From assembly GCF_963678975.1 (NCBI RefSeq), contig NC_089280.1, forward strand, positions 15,141,280-15,205,279: a stretch of 64,000 bases of DNA. The letters run 5' to 3'. A program made the translations under genes and the position numbers. This document shows, piece by piece, positions 23,007 to 34,968 of the stretch (within the stretch, counting starts at the first letter, position 1; each line of letters opens with the position of its first letter). The notes under the pieces were generated by a model. The model did no database searches and was not told the DNA's origin. It saw only the letters and a program-made list of their open reading frames with translations. Origin of the DNA: Dysidea avara (lineage: Eukaryota > Porifera > Demospongiae > Dictyoceratida > Dysideidae).

Positions 23007-26000
23007 ATGGATGAATGGAAGCCAATTTTGCCAGGAGGTCTAGCTGTGCAGCAGACTGCTACCAAAGGAAGAGGATTATTAGCTAGCGGAAAGAGTTTTA
23101 AAGTTGGAGACAGCGTACTAACTGCTACTCCTATTGCTCTGGTAGTGAGCAAAGATGAAATAACACAATATTGTCATCATTGCCTGAAGGAGAAAAGGTT
23201 AGTGTATCCAGAAACTAATGATACAACTGCTGGTAAATGTCTCCTTTGTTCATGTATTTTTAGCTCATGTGATGCTGGTTTATTGAGGTGTACTCAGTGC
23301 AAATACATCCACTATTGTTCTCATCGATGTCAGGTAAATGACTACAGCACCTGTCCAGGCTATGAAGTGTCCTAATATATTACAGAAGCAAGACTGGTTG
23401 GTACACAAGGAGGAGTGTGCTGGTATTTGTAGGATATCACCTAATTTACCAACAGACAGCATGAGGCTACTGCTCAGGTGTCTATTAGTACATCAACAAA
23501 GGATCCAAAAGGTACAGTTATAGCCACCCAGAGTTAATGTTGAGAATAATTTGATTTTACTTTTTTCTAGCCAATATCTCTGCCGACAGGTGCCAAGTGG
23601 GAGATGGAATTGCTATGTTCTTGTAAGTATCAGAGTACCAAGAGTCTATATTATGGACTCTTGATAGTACAGTACAATAGCTTGCACTTTCCCACAAAAA
23701 AAGTAAAATAGAAATTCAATGCTTCCATGGTCCCTTGGCAGTATTGGTCAAACCCAAAGTGCCTCGAAATGCTTCCAATAAGTTTTTTTAAATAGCAGGA
23801 TTTTCTATTGACTGACTAACTGATCTACTTACTTACTAATGCCTTCTGACAAGTGTAACTCAATAGTGACTAAGGCTATATGCACTTGATTTTTTCACTG
23901 TTGGCCAGGTGTCGCTTCAGTCCAACAGGTGCCTTTTGGCATGCTACACTACATACAATGCACGTATCATGGGCTTTCCTTTGTCCTCTTTTGCATCTAT
24001 TTTCCTTTTGCTGACAGCGCAAGGTGTCAATTTGCAGTAGCACATTATTTGTCAGTTAAAGTGTGCCACACCTCCTATAAACAAATTGGTTGTAGGCTAA
24101 CTTACTGAGCTGTATAATGGGCAGAACATAGTCAAGGATCCGGAATATCTTGCAGTATTTTTTTCGTAGTTGTAAAGTTTTTTTTGAGTATTTGACTGCT
24201 CTATTAGGGTATTTTTGAAGCATGTTGATTTTCTGCCTAAAAATAAATAAATTTGTAAAATATAATCCTATGCTTAGGCCTGTTAGTAGATAACACTCCC
24301 AAGTTCTCACAGTCCTATAACTCAGTGTAGGGTACCTTCCAATACATTAATACCCACGAGATACCACAATTCTGCATATCAGTTAATTGTTTTGTTTAAA
24401 TAAACATTCTGTTTATTTCATCATCTTGTTAACGGGTGCATGTTTTTGCTAGATTTTAAACTGCATATTTAAACCTTAGTATTGATCTATTCAGTGGTGG
24501 ACCCAGAGAATTTGCATATGAAAACATGGTAGACAAACTATAAAACAGTTGAAAAGATACTTCAGTGTATTTAAGTTGTGATTGGTATAATTTGCATGCT
24601 TTACACCACTCCTTATCTTCCATAAAATCCACTGAACAAGTAACCAACAGCTAAGTTTCCTGCAATCTTAGATGGTTTATAATTCAGAGTTGACTGTCTC
24701 AGGTGAACTCTCAATAAAGGCAGGGGGTGGAAGAGAGGACAATAGGTTGTTTACAAAATAAAAGAGGAATGTGTAGGAATAAATTAGGCCAAATTGTGAT
24801 TCATGTCTCAAAACTGTGGCGTCACATGCAGCCATACCCGGGTGAGCCACAGGCCCGTTAAGGCCCAGACTGTTCATGTGGCTTACCACTGGGCTTGGGA
24901 AAGACAGCCAACAAAAACAGACTACTTGCCTGGCTGATTTTAATAGTGAAATTTGATAGCATATTCATGTAGCCTTGTGTAATAAAAATACACCTGCTGC
25001 CATGGGTAATAAGACCAGTTTTCCCAGATCCAGTCACATAATTATATATAGATATCAGATACCCGATACACCCCCTCCCCCCAAGCTCAAGCTCCATATA
25101 CCCACTACCCTGGTGTACCACCATCCCAATGAATCAGCCCCTAACAATTGTAAAGAGGTTGTCAAATTGACTGCTCTATTAGAGTGTCTCCATCTCTTGC
25201 AGGACTACATTCTTTTGGTACAAAGTTAGATTATTCTCTTTTTTACCAAAGTTACGTCAATGATAGCAATGCCATTAATTCTCCAGTTTCATTATTCTAT
25301 TCCCAATTTCTCCAAGAAAATTCTCATTATGCTCCTATTATCCCAAAATGTATTCAATAATATTCCAAGTTTTCAAAATAACAAACTCGACTTTCCCAAT
25401 TTATAATGTAGATTATATGCTCAAAATTATGCGAGCATAATTCCCAGACTCTTAACTAGGATCTAACTTTGTTATCATCAATTACCCAATTTGAGTTAGA
25501 ATGCTACTTTTTACCCAGCATAAATATGAGCTGTTGCAATATAAACACATTGGAGAGAAAAAATACTGTTCACTATTGATGTTACTGTCTTATTAGATTA
25601 ATGTAAATTGGGTAATTTGGCACCTTTTATTTGTGTAAACCCTTACTTGAAACAAGTTACAAAGAATATGATCAATTAGAAATGCCACGATTCATTGGTA
25701 AAAGTTACACTGTAATTATGTGTAAGGGTCGTCACCAGCTGGGAAAGAACTGGCTCAACACTCTCCGTGAAGCGACCCTTGTTTAGTTGTTTAGATTGCA
25801 TGTTAGTTTAATATTTGAATCATTAAAAGAACATTTAAAGTCAACACAGCCATTAAACATAAGAACACAGTCATAAGCCACACTATCTAAATGTTCTAAC
25901 GCATTCTGAACTTTTCTTCGGTTACATGTCCTCCTTGCATCTGGTACAACTTCCCCTCCCGAAGAAGCTGGGAAGCTGTGCTGCAGACAGTAGCAACTGG

Positions 26001-29000
26001 GTTTCTTAACCACTCGTCCAGACCTGTTACAAGTACACTCCTTTTGATCTCTGCTATTGGCTTGTTGCTTTGCTGACTATGTTCTTTGGACACTGGAGCC
26101 ACTTTCCTCTGCAGTTTTTGATGTTTTCCAACATTTCCATGGCCCAACCATGACTTGACTAAATCCAGATGTGGACCTGTATAACAAGACAAACATTGTA
26201 AGGAGATACAAATTACCTCAGCATCAGGATTATTAATGGGATGGATCCTGACACTAGTTGAGTTCACTCCTTGTACACAATATGGTTCACGAAAAATCCT
26301 GTCCAATTTAAACTGTGGGCCAACTTTTACTGATTTCTGTTTGGCTAATTCTCTGATTTTCTTCAATAATTCTCTGACTCCAAAATCAACGATTTTAATC
26401 TAGAGCTGTAGAATTCTAACACAGATGGTAAAAAAACATGGCAACTCCCCAGTAGAGTAGTTCAGTAGGCCATTAATACCAGATCAAGTAACTCATCCAA
26501 ACTCCTTTCATTTTTCTCCACCAGCTTAGATAACATACTTTGAAAGTACTGTTAACTATATAGATCATCCATTTGGGGATGTTCCCTTGTACACCTAGGA
26601 TGGCTGGAAGATATCTGACAGAAACTCTGGAGCTCGGTGTTGTATTATCTTTATTGGGACACACCAGCTTAACTAAACAAGTTGTTATAGTTCTGGGACT
26701 TCTGTCAACAACAGAAAACACTTCCGGCAACTTTGTTGGCTGATGTCCAACTCTTTAAAGTCCATCCCAACACACTCTCCCACTGGTATACACTGCATAG
26801 GTAGTCGTGGCTGTCTCTGCTGTCCCTGTGTAGGTAAGCAGGCAACACATGACTCACATACCTTAAACACCGACGTTCATCCTTGGCAGAACCACAAATC
26901 TTCAACAATTTGGGACTACACCATCTTCATGGTACAAAATTCCATCCATCACTACTTTTGTGTTTAACTTAGCCACCACTCCATCCTCTGGCAAAGTGTT
27001 ATCCCTAAATACATAATTAACTGTAACAGCTCAGGGTCCTCTCTCTGATCCTCTTGAGCACTCCTCGTAGTTAATTTAGCAATCTCCATTTCCACATGTA
27101 AAACTTGCATGCTTTCTACAGGAGAATGTAAAAGGACATCAACCTCCCTGTCTGCACTGCCAAGCTTGTGTTGTAGTATCAGAAAGGGAGACACTCTTAG
27201 GTACCATCTTGCCAGGATTTCCTTTCAGATAAGGTAAGGAGGATGACACTAGAGCCTAATGATCCATATAGACAGTCACTTTATTCCCCAAGAGGTAAAC
27301 CTGAAAATGCTCCAGAGCGTATGCCAGGGTGGCAACCTCTAATTAAGTTGGAGCATATTTCATCTCTGCACTATTTGTCGGCCTACTGGCATATACTACT
27401 GGATATTTCACCTTATCTGACCCCTCCTGCTCTAAAACTGCACCAAATCCCTTCCCACTAGCATCTGTCCAGAGAAAAAAACTCTCCATATTGGAGGGTG
27501 TAAAAGGGGAGCTATAACTAAGAGGTGCTTGATCTTTTGAAAGGCTTCGTCACACTCAGAACTCCACACAAATTCATTTCTCTCTTTCTTAGTCAAAGCT
27601 GTCAATGGCCTACAAAATGGTAGCCATGTTGCGGACATGCCTTCTGTAAAATTGACTAAACCCAAGTAAGTCCGTACCTCCTTGACACAGACTGAGGCTT
27701 GGAAGACTCTTTGACAGCAACCATCTTAGACTCATTTGGCTTGACTCCACCAGTAATTCCACATGAATTAGGTGTTCCTCCATGCTACAGGAAGCAATTA
27801 TAATGTCATCAAGATACACAGACACATTTTCCTACTCTGGTCCTGAAAACAATTGGGACATCAACCTTTGAAAAGTTGCTGGGGCCCAACCGGCATTCAT
27901 CTGTGTTGATAAAGCCCTAAGTGACATCTAAAGATTGCTTTGAGTCCTTGGACATTTTAACCTGATATGACATCCCGTCGACAAGTGAGCACTTTACTGT
28001 AGGTTGGGTGCATCCAACCATTATCAACAAGCTCGCCAATCTGAGGCATCAAAAAGTGATCAGTGGTGGTGTCCTTATTCACATTACGATAGTCTACACA
28101 AACTCTAAGTCTTCCTTCTTCCTCATTAGGACTAACGGTGAGGCATAGGACTATTACTTGGTTCTATACACCCCAAATCCATCAACTTCTGCATTTCTGC
28201 TTCCAACTCTTGCTGCGAAACATAGGGCAACCTACGTGGAAGAGCCCTAACAGGTGCAGAATTACCTGTATCTATGCTGTATGTGACTAGGTCAGTCTCC
28301 CCAAGCTCATAGTCTGTGAGAGCAAATGTTTATTGTGCAACTCCTCCAAGTGCTGTCTCTCCAAGTACCAACTGCTTTAGACCAACTAGTTGCTACGTAT
28401 CTCAAGACTTTCAGCCTCACATAGCCAAACTTGAGTATCAAACTCCTCCTCCCACTCTGGGTTATCCTTGGCAACAATGCAACTTTGCACAATAATACCC
28501 AACTGTTGATCCCTCTGAAAACTGAGTCCCTCTGTGCCCCAGTTGTTCAGCACCACACTAGCATTTGCTTCTCCACACCACAAACACTCGCATGCCTGAC
28601 CAGCCAAGATACTCTCTACTGGGGTGATAACCCCCACTTCATCAGGACTACTCTCCTGTACACTGTACCGTTCCCTTTACCCACCATGACTTTCCAGAGC
28701 TCTTTCACTGAGTAGCACTCTTTGGACAATGAACTCCCTGCTGTTCTATATCGATTCAACTGGATTGATAGGTGGAACCCATCACAATATACTGTTTGTA
28801 GTCCATTCTTCACCATGGCATTTGTATCTATAACCACCACACAATCATAAACCATACCTTGCCTAATTGGCTTAGATGACTTCAACATAAATCATGGAAT
28901 AACAATTCCCTGCCCCATTTGCTCAACAATAATATGAACTGCCACAATGGACCCTGCTCCAAGTTCTTAACCAGAGGCACCCACAGGCTGGGCTTCCACA

Positions 29001-32000
29001 TCACAGTCTCTTTCTTTCCAATTGCTCCATTGTGTTACTCTGTCAAAGATAACAATTCAGAGACCCACTGTCCAACAAAGCCCAAGTATTTACTCCCTCT
29101 ACTTCAATGTCTATCTTATTATGTTGGTCCAGATAGCTTAGCTCCAACCTTCTCACCTACAGTGGTGTCTCACCTACAGTGGCTGTACCTAAAACTGTCA
29201 AGAATTTCTAATCCACGGAATTGAGTCAGACGACCACTCCTCACGGAGTGAACCTAAACCACTTCCTATGCCTATGATATTAGCTTCATAGCCTTGCTAC
29301 AAGTGTGTGAGTCTGACCTTCTTTGTGACATTTGTAGCACTTAATCCTCATTTCTTGTTAGATTTACGTTCACCCTTCTGTTCTCAGATTCAGCCTGACT
29401 CTTCTCCTGGGTCTTAGCGTTTCAGTTGCCTTGAGTCTCAGTCTGTCCTTTACTGTAATATACCATCATCTTTTGTACAATTTGAGTATTGCGGTACTCA
29501 TGTTCAGCTACTCTTGTCTCCGCTCTCAACAGACAATGTAGTAATTCTTGCAATGACCAATTATTGATCTCACCAACCTCCTTTTGGAGCTCTTATTCCA
29601 GAGAATGAAAATCATGTTGTTATTTGATAACTGGTCTGGAGCTATTTGTTGGTAGTCTTTCATAGCTTCCAACAAACCTTGTACTGAGTAAAAATCACCA
29701 TATTGTAACTCGTGGCAGCAGAGGTAGGCTGTTCTTGGCTCCATATGAATCCCATAGTGACTCCTGTAACTGGCCACAATACTGTTCCACACGTGGTTAC
29801 GATTGGAAACATTGCTAATACTAATGTGGGGTACAGACATGCTGCAGAAAAATGCGTGGGAACAGTATTATCTGTGAACAGGGGCTCACTGGTGGGTCCA
29901 AACAATCGGCCCCTTAGAACTTCACTGTTCCCACTAGTAACTGTGCTGACACTCTTTGGTAACAAATCATCTTCTGTCCTTATTCCTGAGGCAACTTGCG
30001 CTTGCCACTTGTCAAATTGTCAACTACAGTTGTATGCATGGGTGTAGCTAGGATACTCTTGTACCTACACTTCATGCACGCAAAAAGTAGTGACATGCTC
30101 ACCGACTGTGTTAATGCACTGTAACATTCATGAAAGAGTCTGTTGCATACCTTAATGCATCTCAAATGTTCCCACACATTGCAGAGGTCACACTGAAGTG
30201 CTTCGTCCTTCAGCTCTCCACCGCACATGACGCAAGCACTTTGTTTGCCATTCAGTTTCTCTGGAATCCAGTGATAACTGCCATCCAGTGATTCTCCTGG
30301 TACTCCACAGCTCACAGAATATCTCGGTGTGACCTCCAAAGTTGTAAGGGTTGTCATCGCCAGCTGGGGAAGAACTGGCTCAACACTCTCCATTAAGTGA
30401 CCCTTGTTGAGAACACGTTTTCACTCTGTTTATATTGATTTAAAGAATAACATTTAAAGTCAATACAGCCATTAAACATACGAACACAGTCACAAGCCAC
30501 ACCCTCTAAATGTTCCAATGCATTCTGAACCTTTCTTCGGTCACGTATCCCTGCTTGCATCTTGTGATCCTTTACAATGGATTTTTTAAATTGTTGCCAT
30601 ATTGCAGTTTTAACATACAGACGATACCAAAATTGTGGTCAGGTATAGACACTGTGTGCTTGTCAGTCTATTCTGTGTATTGTATGCTCCTTATAACGAG
30701 TTCACATTTCAGACTCTGACGTTACCAAACTTGAGAGTCACTCTTACATGGTTAAGGGTGCACATTTATTACTAGGAGAGCCAATAGACTTTCCATTCAG
30801 CTTTGCAATGGATGTCTTCTGCAAGGTAAGTCACTGTACATGTGTGAAGTGCTATATTTAACCAACTAATTTTAGATCTCTTGTAATACCTTCACTGTAC
30901 ACAATGGAGAGTTAAAATCAATAGGAGCAGCCATGTACTTGGTGTGAGTTAATGTTCAAAGTTAGAGATACAGTATCATTCAATGTTTGTTACTTAAACT
31001 TTACCGTAATTTAAAAGCAAGAAATATTTGTAAAATACCTCTATCTTTATTACAGACCATCATTACTGAATCATTCCTGTGTACCAAACTGTACAATCTG
31101 CTATGATGGCTGTACACTGTATGTCAGGGTCATAGAAGACATTTTTGATGGTCAAGAGGTAAGCCTAATACCAGCACACTAGTGGAGACACATGAATGAG
31201 GACACATGTGCATATGGAAAGCAATACTCTTACATTAAAACCTCTTTAGTAAACTCTTCAAAGAGAGGATGTAATGGAGACCTCAGCTTCTTTATTGTAG
31301 CAAAAATAGGCCAAAAATCTTGTTTCCTGAACATTCTGTAATGAAATTTAGGAGATAAAGGTACAGTACATGTACAACATATGCTTTGTGTGCTTGTAAT
31401 AAATGTCCTGTTCCCTTTTAACCTTATAGTATATTTTTCCTTAGTTGCTGATCAGCTATATAGACTTATTGGACACCAGACAAGCGCGAAGAGACTCTTT
31501 AATTCACCCTTATGGTTTTAGATGCTCATGTACTAGGTGTCAATCTGACAATAACAGCCAGGTGAAGCTTTACTTGTGTAAACCGAAGAATGCTATTTAT
31601 TTTCAGGAGTCCTTGGATGATTTGTTGGAAAGTTATACCTGTCCAAACTGTTCACAACCTATACTGCCATCTCAAGGGATTATCCACAAGGATTGTTCCT
31701 GTCATGAGTTGACAGATAGTGCTCTAGCTGATGAGAAATACCAGTCTGCTTGTAGGGACTTACACAAGATGGCAAATTACCGTCAAGAGCAGAACATATC
31801 CTATAATATGGAGCAGATTACATAGCATTCAGAATAGATCAATTCCCAGATAAAAGTAGTATTTCTTCACTAAAGCAACTTCCCTCTATCTAATTTTCTG
31901 TGTACTTAAGAGTTTCTTGTAGTGTGTTGGGCTCCTTGGTTAAGTACAGATAGTAGTGGTGTGTCCTTAACTAGGAGTTATACACTGGGAGACAATGAAG

Positions 32001-34802
32001 AAGTTGTGTAAAGAATCACTTAGCATGCAAAATCCTGTGTTATACAGGCTGAATATTGCTACAGTGAAAACATTGGAATATCTTATGGATTCCTGTATTG
32101 GTAAGGACCATTTCTTACTTCATTAATAGGATACAGTTCTGTTTCACAGAGTCTCGGTGTTGGCAGGATGCAGTTGACTACAGTAAAGTACTGACAGAAG
32201 CATATGAGTAAGTAACAATTTTGAATTGTGTGCGCTGTGTTTAAAATGCTCTAACTCTGTTACTACATGCCACCCATTATAACTATGTAGTTTAGTTTCT
32301 GATAATCTTTCTTGAATATTATACTATAACTGAGTTTCAAGTGTGTTTATTGATTCATTTTAGCATGTACCTTCCAACATATCATCCATTGAAGGGTGTA
32401 CATCTGATGAAAGTTGGTAAAATACAGCTGCTTATAACTGAAAAACCAAGAGGAGCAATTGAAACACTCTATCAGGTTAGGATGTGTGTACCAAAAAGTA
32501 TATACTAGGATGGAGCCAGCATTGATCATTCTCAGCTGAACAAGAAATTTTCTTGCTTACTCCAGCTAGAAATGTGGTATTACTTTACTTGACAAGTATG
32601 CAGTCATCTAGGTTACTACAGTTCCTTTACTGGAGCATCAGTCCTGTCCAGTGAGGTTTGGGCTTTCTTGCCCAAAAATATTACCCAGAAACCAGCCTCA
32701 CTTTTTTTAATCATAACAGCTTGACAGTTTTAAATATTTAGTGGAATTTACTACTGACTGTGTGATGGACACCTTCAAACAAACTGCAATAGTGCCATGT
32801 AAGGCTGAATATTTTTGTCCAGAAAATTCCATACCTTCATGATTAAATATACAAACAGTACTATTGTACTGTACAGGCTTGATTTTTCACTGTTCGATAT
32901 CACTTCAGCCTGATGGATGCCTTGGCTTACTGCAGTGTGTACAATGCATGCTTCATAGGCTATATCTGTGTCCTCCTTTTTGTCCCATTTATCTTGGCTG
33001 ATAGCACAAGGCACTGTATGATGGCTTCCCTGTGCTATGTTTGTAATTCTTCCTAGTTTTCCATTGTGACTGGATTGATTGTAGATGTCCTTCTCGTAGT
33101 GTTCTTCATTTGTAATACTGTATGCATGGGTTCACCACAAAAAAGTAAACAAATAAATACAAGGAATTTTATTCTAGTAGACATTAAATCCCTATTTCAG
33201 GGATAAAAGGAATAAAAAGTAGTATAGACTGAATTCCTTGGTAGTTGTACTCACAAAAGTTATGTTCCTGACATATGCCTCTGTTTTAGCTGATATGTAT
33301 TGCCATCCTGGTCAGCGGGTCAGCAATGCTGACCAAGTTTTAACCCTAGTGTGTAAATTTCTACAAATCATCGTACATTATAGGGATCACAGAGGTTTAT
33401 ACTTCTTTCCCATCCAAAAAACAGCCTTTTACAACAGCTTGACAGTATTGAAGCCCAAAATGCCTTTAGAACAACCCCAAACTTTTCAACAAGTTTGTAT
33501 GGAAACTTAGCTAAGTGATGCCTTCAGTCAATCATAACTATGGGACTTGACTATTCACTGTTCAACATTGCTTTGGCCCAAGACGTGCATTTGTGCTATT
33601 GTCTCCATAGTGACTGGATTGACTGCAGAAGTCCTTCTTGTTTGTTTGTAACACTGAATAAAAAGTAGAACGTACCTGAAAATACAGCAAAATGGCTGCA
33701 CTTCTCAATAATTGATAGTCAAGGTGCATGGCTAGTTGCAATTTCCATAGTGACTTAAGCTTCTAATGTTACTACATGCTGTACAGATTTGCATCAGAAC
33801 ACTTGTAATTATAAATACAGTATATAGCTATATAATTCATATTTCATGAGTCTTACACTATTTGCATGGAAATAAAGCAAAGAAACTGATAAGGGAGGTC
33901 ATCTACACCTGCAACTATGCTGGTGTCCTACTTTGACTGAAGTAGGAATTACCGTATAGCGAAAGATTAAATTTTTGAAAAAGATAGCTTGATTGTAAAT
34001 TTCGAAAAAAATTGTTTAATGGATTCTCTTTACCACACCACACCTTAGTGTTTTGATTGTATGTTACTTTGATTGTTCAGTTAAGTATTGATAAATGCCC
34101 ATCTGGCTTTGGTAGAATCACGTCTAGTTACCCTTCCTCCTTCGTACATATAGCTAGCTTGAACCGTGTTGTTTGGACTTAATGTTAATCCAAATGGTCT
34201 GCAGATAGAGCCACGACTAGTTGGCTTTCTTATCCTTTCCAGCTGTTTTCACTCAGGCTAGGGACTATTTTCTCTGAGCTAGGTAAGGCTTCATGACTCA
34301 TGGTGTTACTCACGATCACAAAGTTGAATTGTGTTTGCCTTCCTGTAGCCATGCAATGCCTATTTATACTGAGGTCTATAGCTAGTTAATTAAAACAAAC
34401 ACACTCAAACTTTATTTATACTTCCTTGATTATAAATCATTTCTAAGATGTAACATTGTTCTAGCTAGCTAGCTATTTCTGATAATTTTTTATTAAATGA
34501 AAATTTAACCGTTTGAAAATTCCCCATTATATGGTAAGTGTCCACTTGTATAGCTGCAGGTTCTTGCTTGTTTTTGTTTTTTTATTTCTATGATCCCTAT
34601 TCAAATATTAAATTTCTAATTTTCCTTATACTTAATGTTTATATGTATATACACATATATGTAATTATTACTATGCTTGCAGGCAAAGAGATACTTGATG
34701 GTCTCCCATGGGCTATCTCATCCATTGTTAGTCACCACTGAAGCACTGATAACTGAGGGAAGATTAGCACTGGAACCTTACCTACAGATAGAAAGCTCAT
34801 GA
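23007..34802 (+). CDS. SMYD3: SET and MYND domain protein 3 (lysine methyltransferase)
   Basis: Protein lysine methyltransferase whose SET domain is split by a MYND zinc finger. Exons 23007-23333, 23386-23511, 23571-23622, 30713-30825, 30876-30943, 31056-31158, 31445-about 31825, 32048-32100, 32150-32207, 32364-32475, 34683-34802. The first SET piece reads TKGRGLLASGKSFKVGD. The MYND finger follows (CLLCSCIF, CTQCKYIHYCSHRCQKQDW, HKEEC). The S-adenosylmethionine motif LLNHSCVPNC is intact, and the post-SET zinc site is GFRCSCTRCQ. The C-terminal YHPLKGVHLMKVGKIQL and VSHGLSHPLL favour SMYD3 over SMYD1/2. The join between the exons at 31445 and 32048 is unresolved. The roughly 7-kb third intron holds an antisense retroelement. 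It converges on the avidin-like gene, 166 bp between stops. Confidence 0.88.
23639..23663. repeat. 25-bp palindrome of the CAAGAG family
   Basis: CAAGAGTCTATAT followed by TATGGACTCTTG, just inside SMYD3 intron 3. Looks like the fused ends of the 17760-type element. Confidence 0.5.
23670..24050 (+). repeat. Dispersed repeat family R1, copy
   Basis: Shares ACAAGTGTAACTCAAT and ACAATGCACGTATCATG-like blocks with copies at 32640, 33420, 48780, 51900 (reverse) and 59400. No coding frame. Confidence 0.6.
24450..25050 (+). repeat. Dispersed repeat family R2, copy
   Basis: Similar in order and sequence to 45630-46045 (for example CCTAGTTTCCTGC versus GCTAAGTTTCCTGC, and ATAAGACCAGTTTTCCC versus ATAAGGCCAGTTTTCCC). 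Ends in a TGTGAC-type terminal sequence near 25010-25040. Confidence 0.5.
25721..25939 (-). repeat. 3' long terminal repeat
   Basis: 219 bp. Pairs with 30343-30559. The stop codon of the last pol frame lies inside it. Confidence 0.75.
25896..26366 (-). pseudogene. Retroelement pol C-terminal fragment
   Basis: 156-residue open frame at the 3' end of the element. It is rich in Lys and Arg, and GPQFKLDRIF with VRIHPINNPDA resembles the C-terminal part of gypsy integrases that follows the catalytic core. It runs into the 3' LTR before stopping. A remnant, not a host gene. Confidence 0.5.
27432..27825 (-). pseudogene. Reverse transcriptase / RNase H remnants
   Basis: Two overlapping frames separated by a shift. 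The first has the catalytic YxDD box as VYLDDIIIAS. The second has NFTEG, RPLTALTKKERN and SECDEAFQKIKHLL, the stretch joining polymerase and RNase H in gypsy-type pol. The frameshift and missing flanks show it is dead. Confidence 0.75.
29980..30393 (-). CDS. Retroelement gag N-terminal region with a PHD-type finger
   Basis: 137-residue open frame starting 50 bp inside the 5' LTR. It carries a Cys4-His-Cys3 pattern: CVMCGGELKDE, CDLCNVWEHLRC, then FACMKC after a longer loop. This is the spacing of a PHD finger, a chromatin-reading zinc fold also known from some retroelements. Gag-like sequence follows in other frames (AYLCCHELQYGD, LLEAMKDYQQIAP). The finger itself is uninterrupted although the element is decayed. 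Confidence 0.6.
   Translation of the reverse strand: MESVEPVLPQLAMTTLTTLEVTPRYSVSCGVPGESLDGSYHWIPEKLNGKQSACVMCGGELKDEALQCDLCNVWEHLRCIKVCNRLFHECYSALTQSVSMSLLFACMKCRYKSILATPMHTTVVDNLTSGKRKLPQE
30343..30559 (-). repeat. 5' long terminal repeat
   Basis: 217 bp, with the same TG...CA ends as the partner at 25721-25939. It differs from it by many substitutions and small indels. Confidence 0.75.
32640..33130 (+). repeat. Dispersed repeat family R1, copy
   Basis: One of the longest copies. Includes GAGGTTTGGGCTTTCTTG, TACAATGCATGC, and GTGACTGGATTGATTG near the right end. Lies in the last SMYD3 intron. Confidence 0.6.
33420..33720 (+). repeat. Dispersed repeat family R1, copy
   Basis: Second copy in the same SMYD3 intron; shares ATAGTGACTGGATTGACTG and the tail after it with the other copies. 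Confidence 0.55.
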
Positions 34803-34968
34803 TGCATTACATTTCTGTGTACATTGACTGGTTACAGATTATAGCAATTTAAATACAGTCATATTATGTAGATCAGTTGAAAGTCCCTAGCACTATACAA
34901 ACGTATATGGCTTAATGAATAAATTTTATACCTAATGAATAAATTTTACAAATGAATCAATTCCAAAA

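Larger units (their letters stand above)
25721..30559 (-). mobile_element. Degraded Ty3/gypsy-like LTR retrotransposon
   Basis: About 4.8 kb, antisense inside SMYD3 intron 3. Flanked by direct repeats 25721-25939 and 30343-30559 that end in TG...CA and match well but not perfectly, so the insertion is old. On the minus strand the order is a PHD-finger-bearing gag region, a weak Cys-His knuckle near 29300-29340, a reverse transcriptase fragment with YLDDIII near 27810, an RNase H-linker block (PLTALTKKER, ECDEAFQKIK) near 27540-27620, integrase remnants (PVGECVGMDFK near 26750-26790) and a pol C-terminus. Frames are broken many times, so it is not autonomous. No clear target-site duplication was found. 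Confidence 0.85.

Noticed and set aside
33238-33510. 90-residue plus-strand frame downstream of SMYD3 exons
   Set aside because: Lies in the last SMYD3 intron and overlaps a dispersed repeat; no SMYD similarity.
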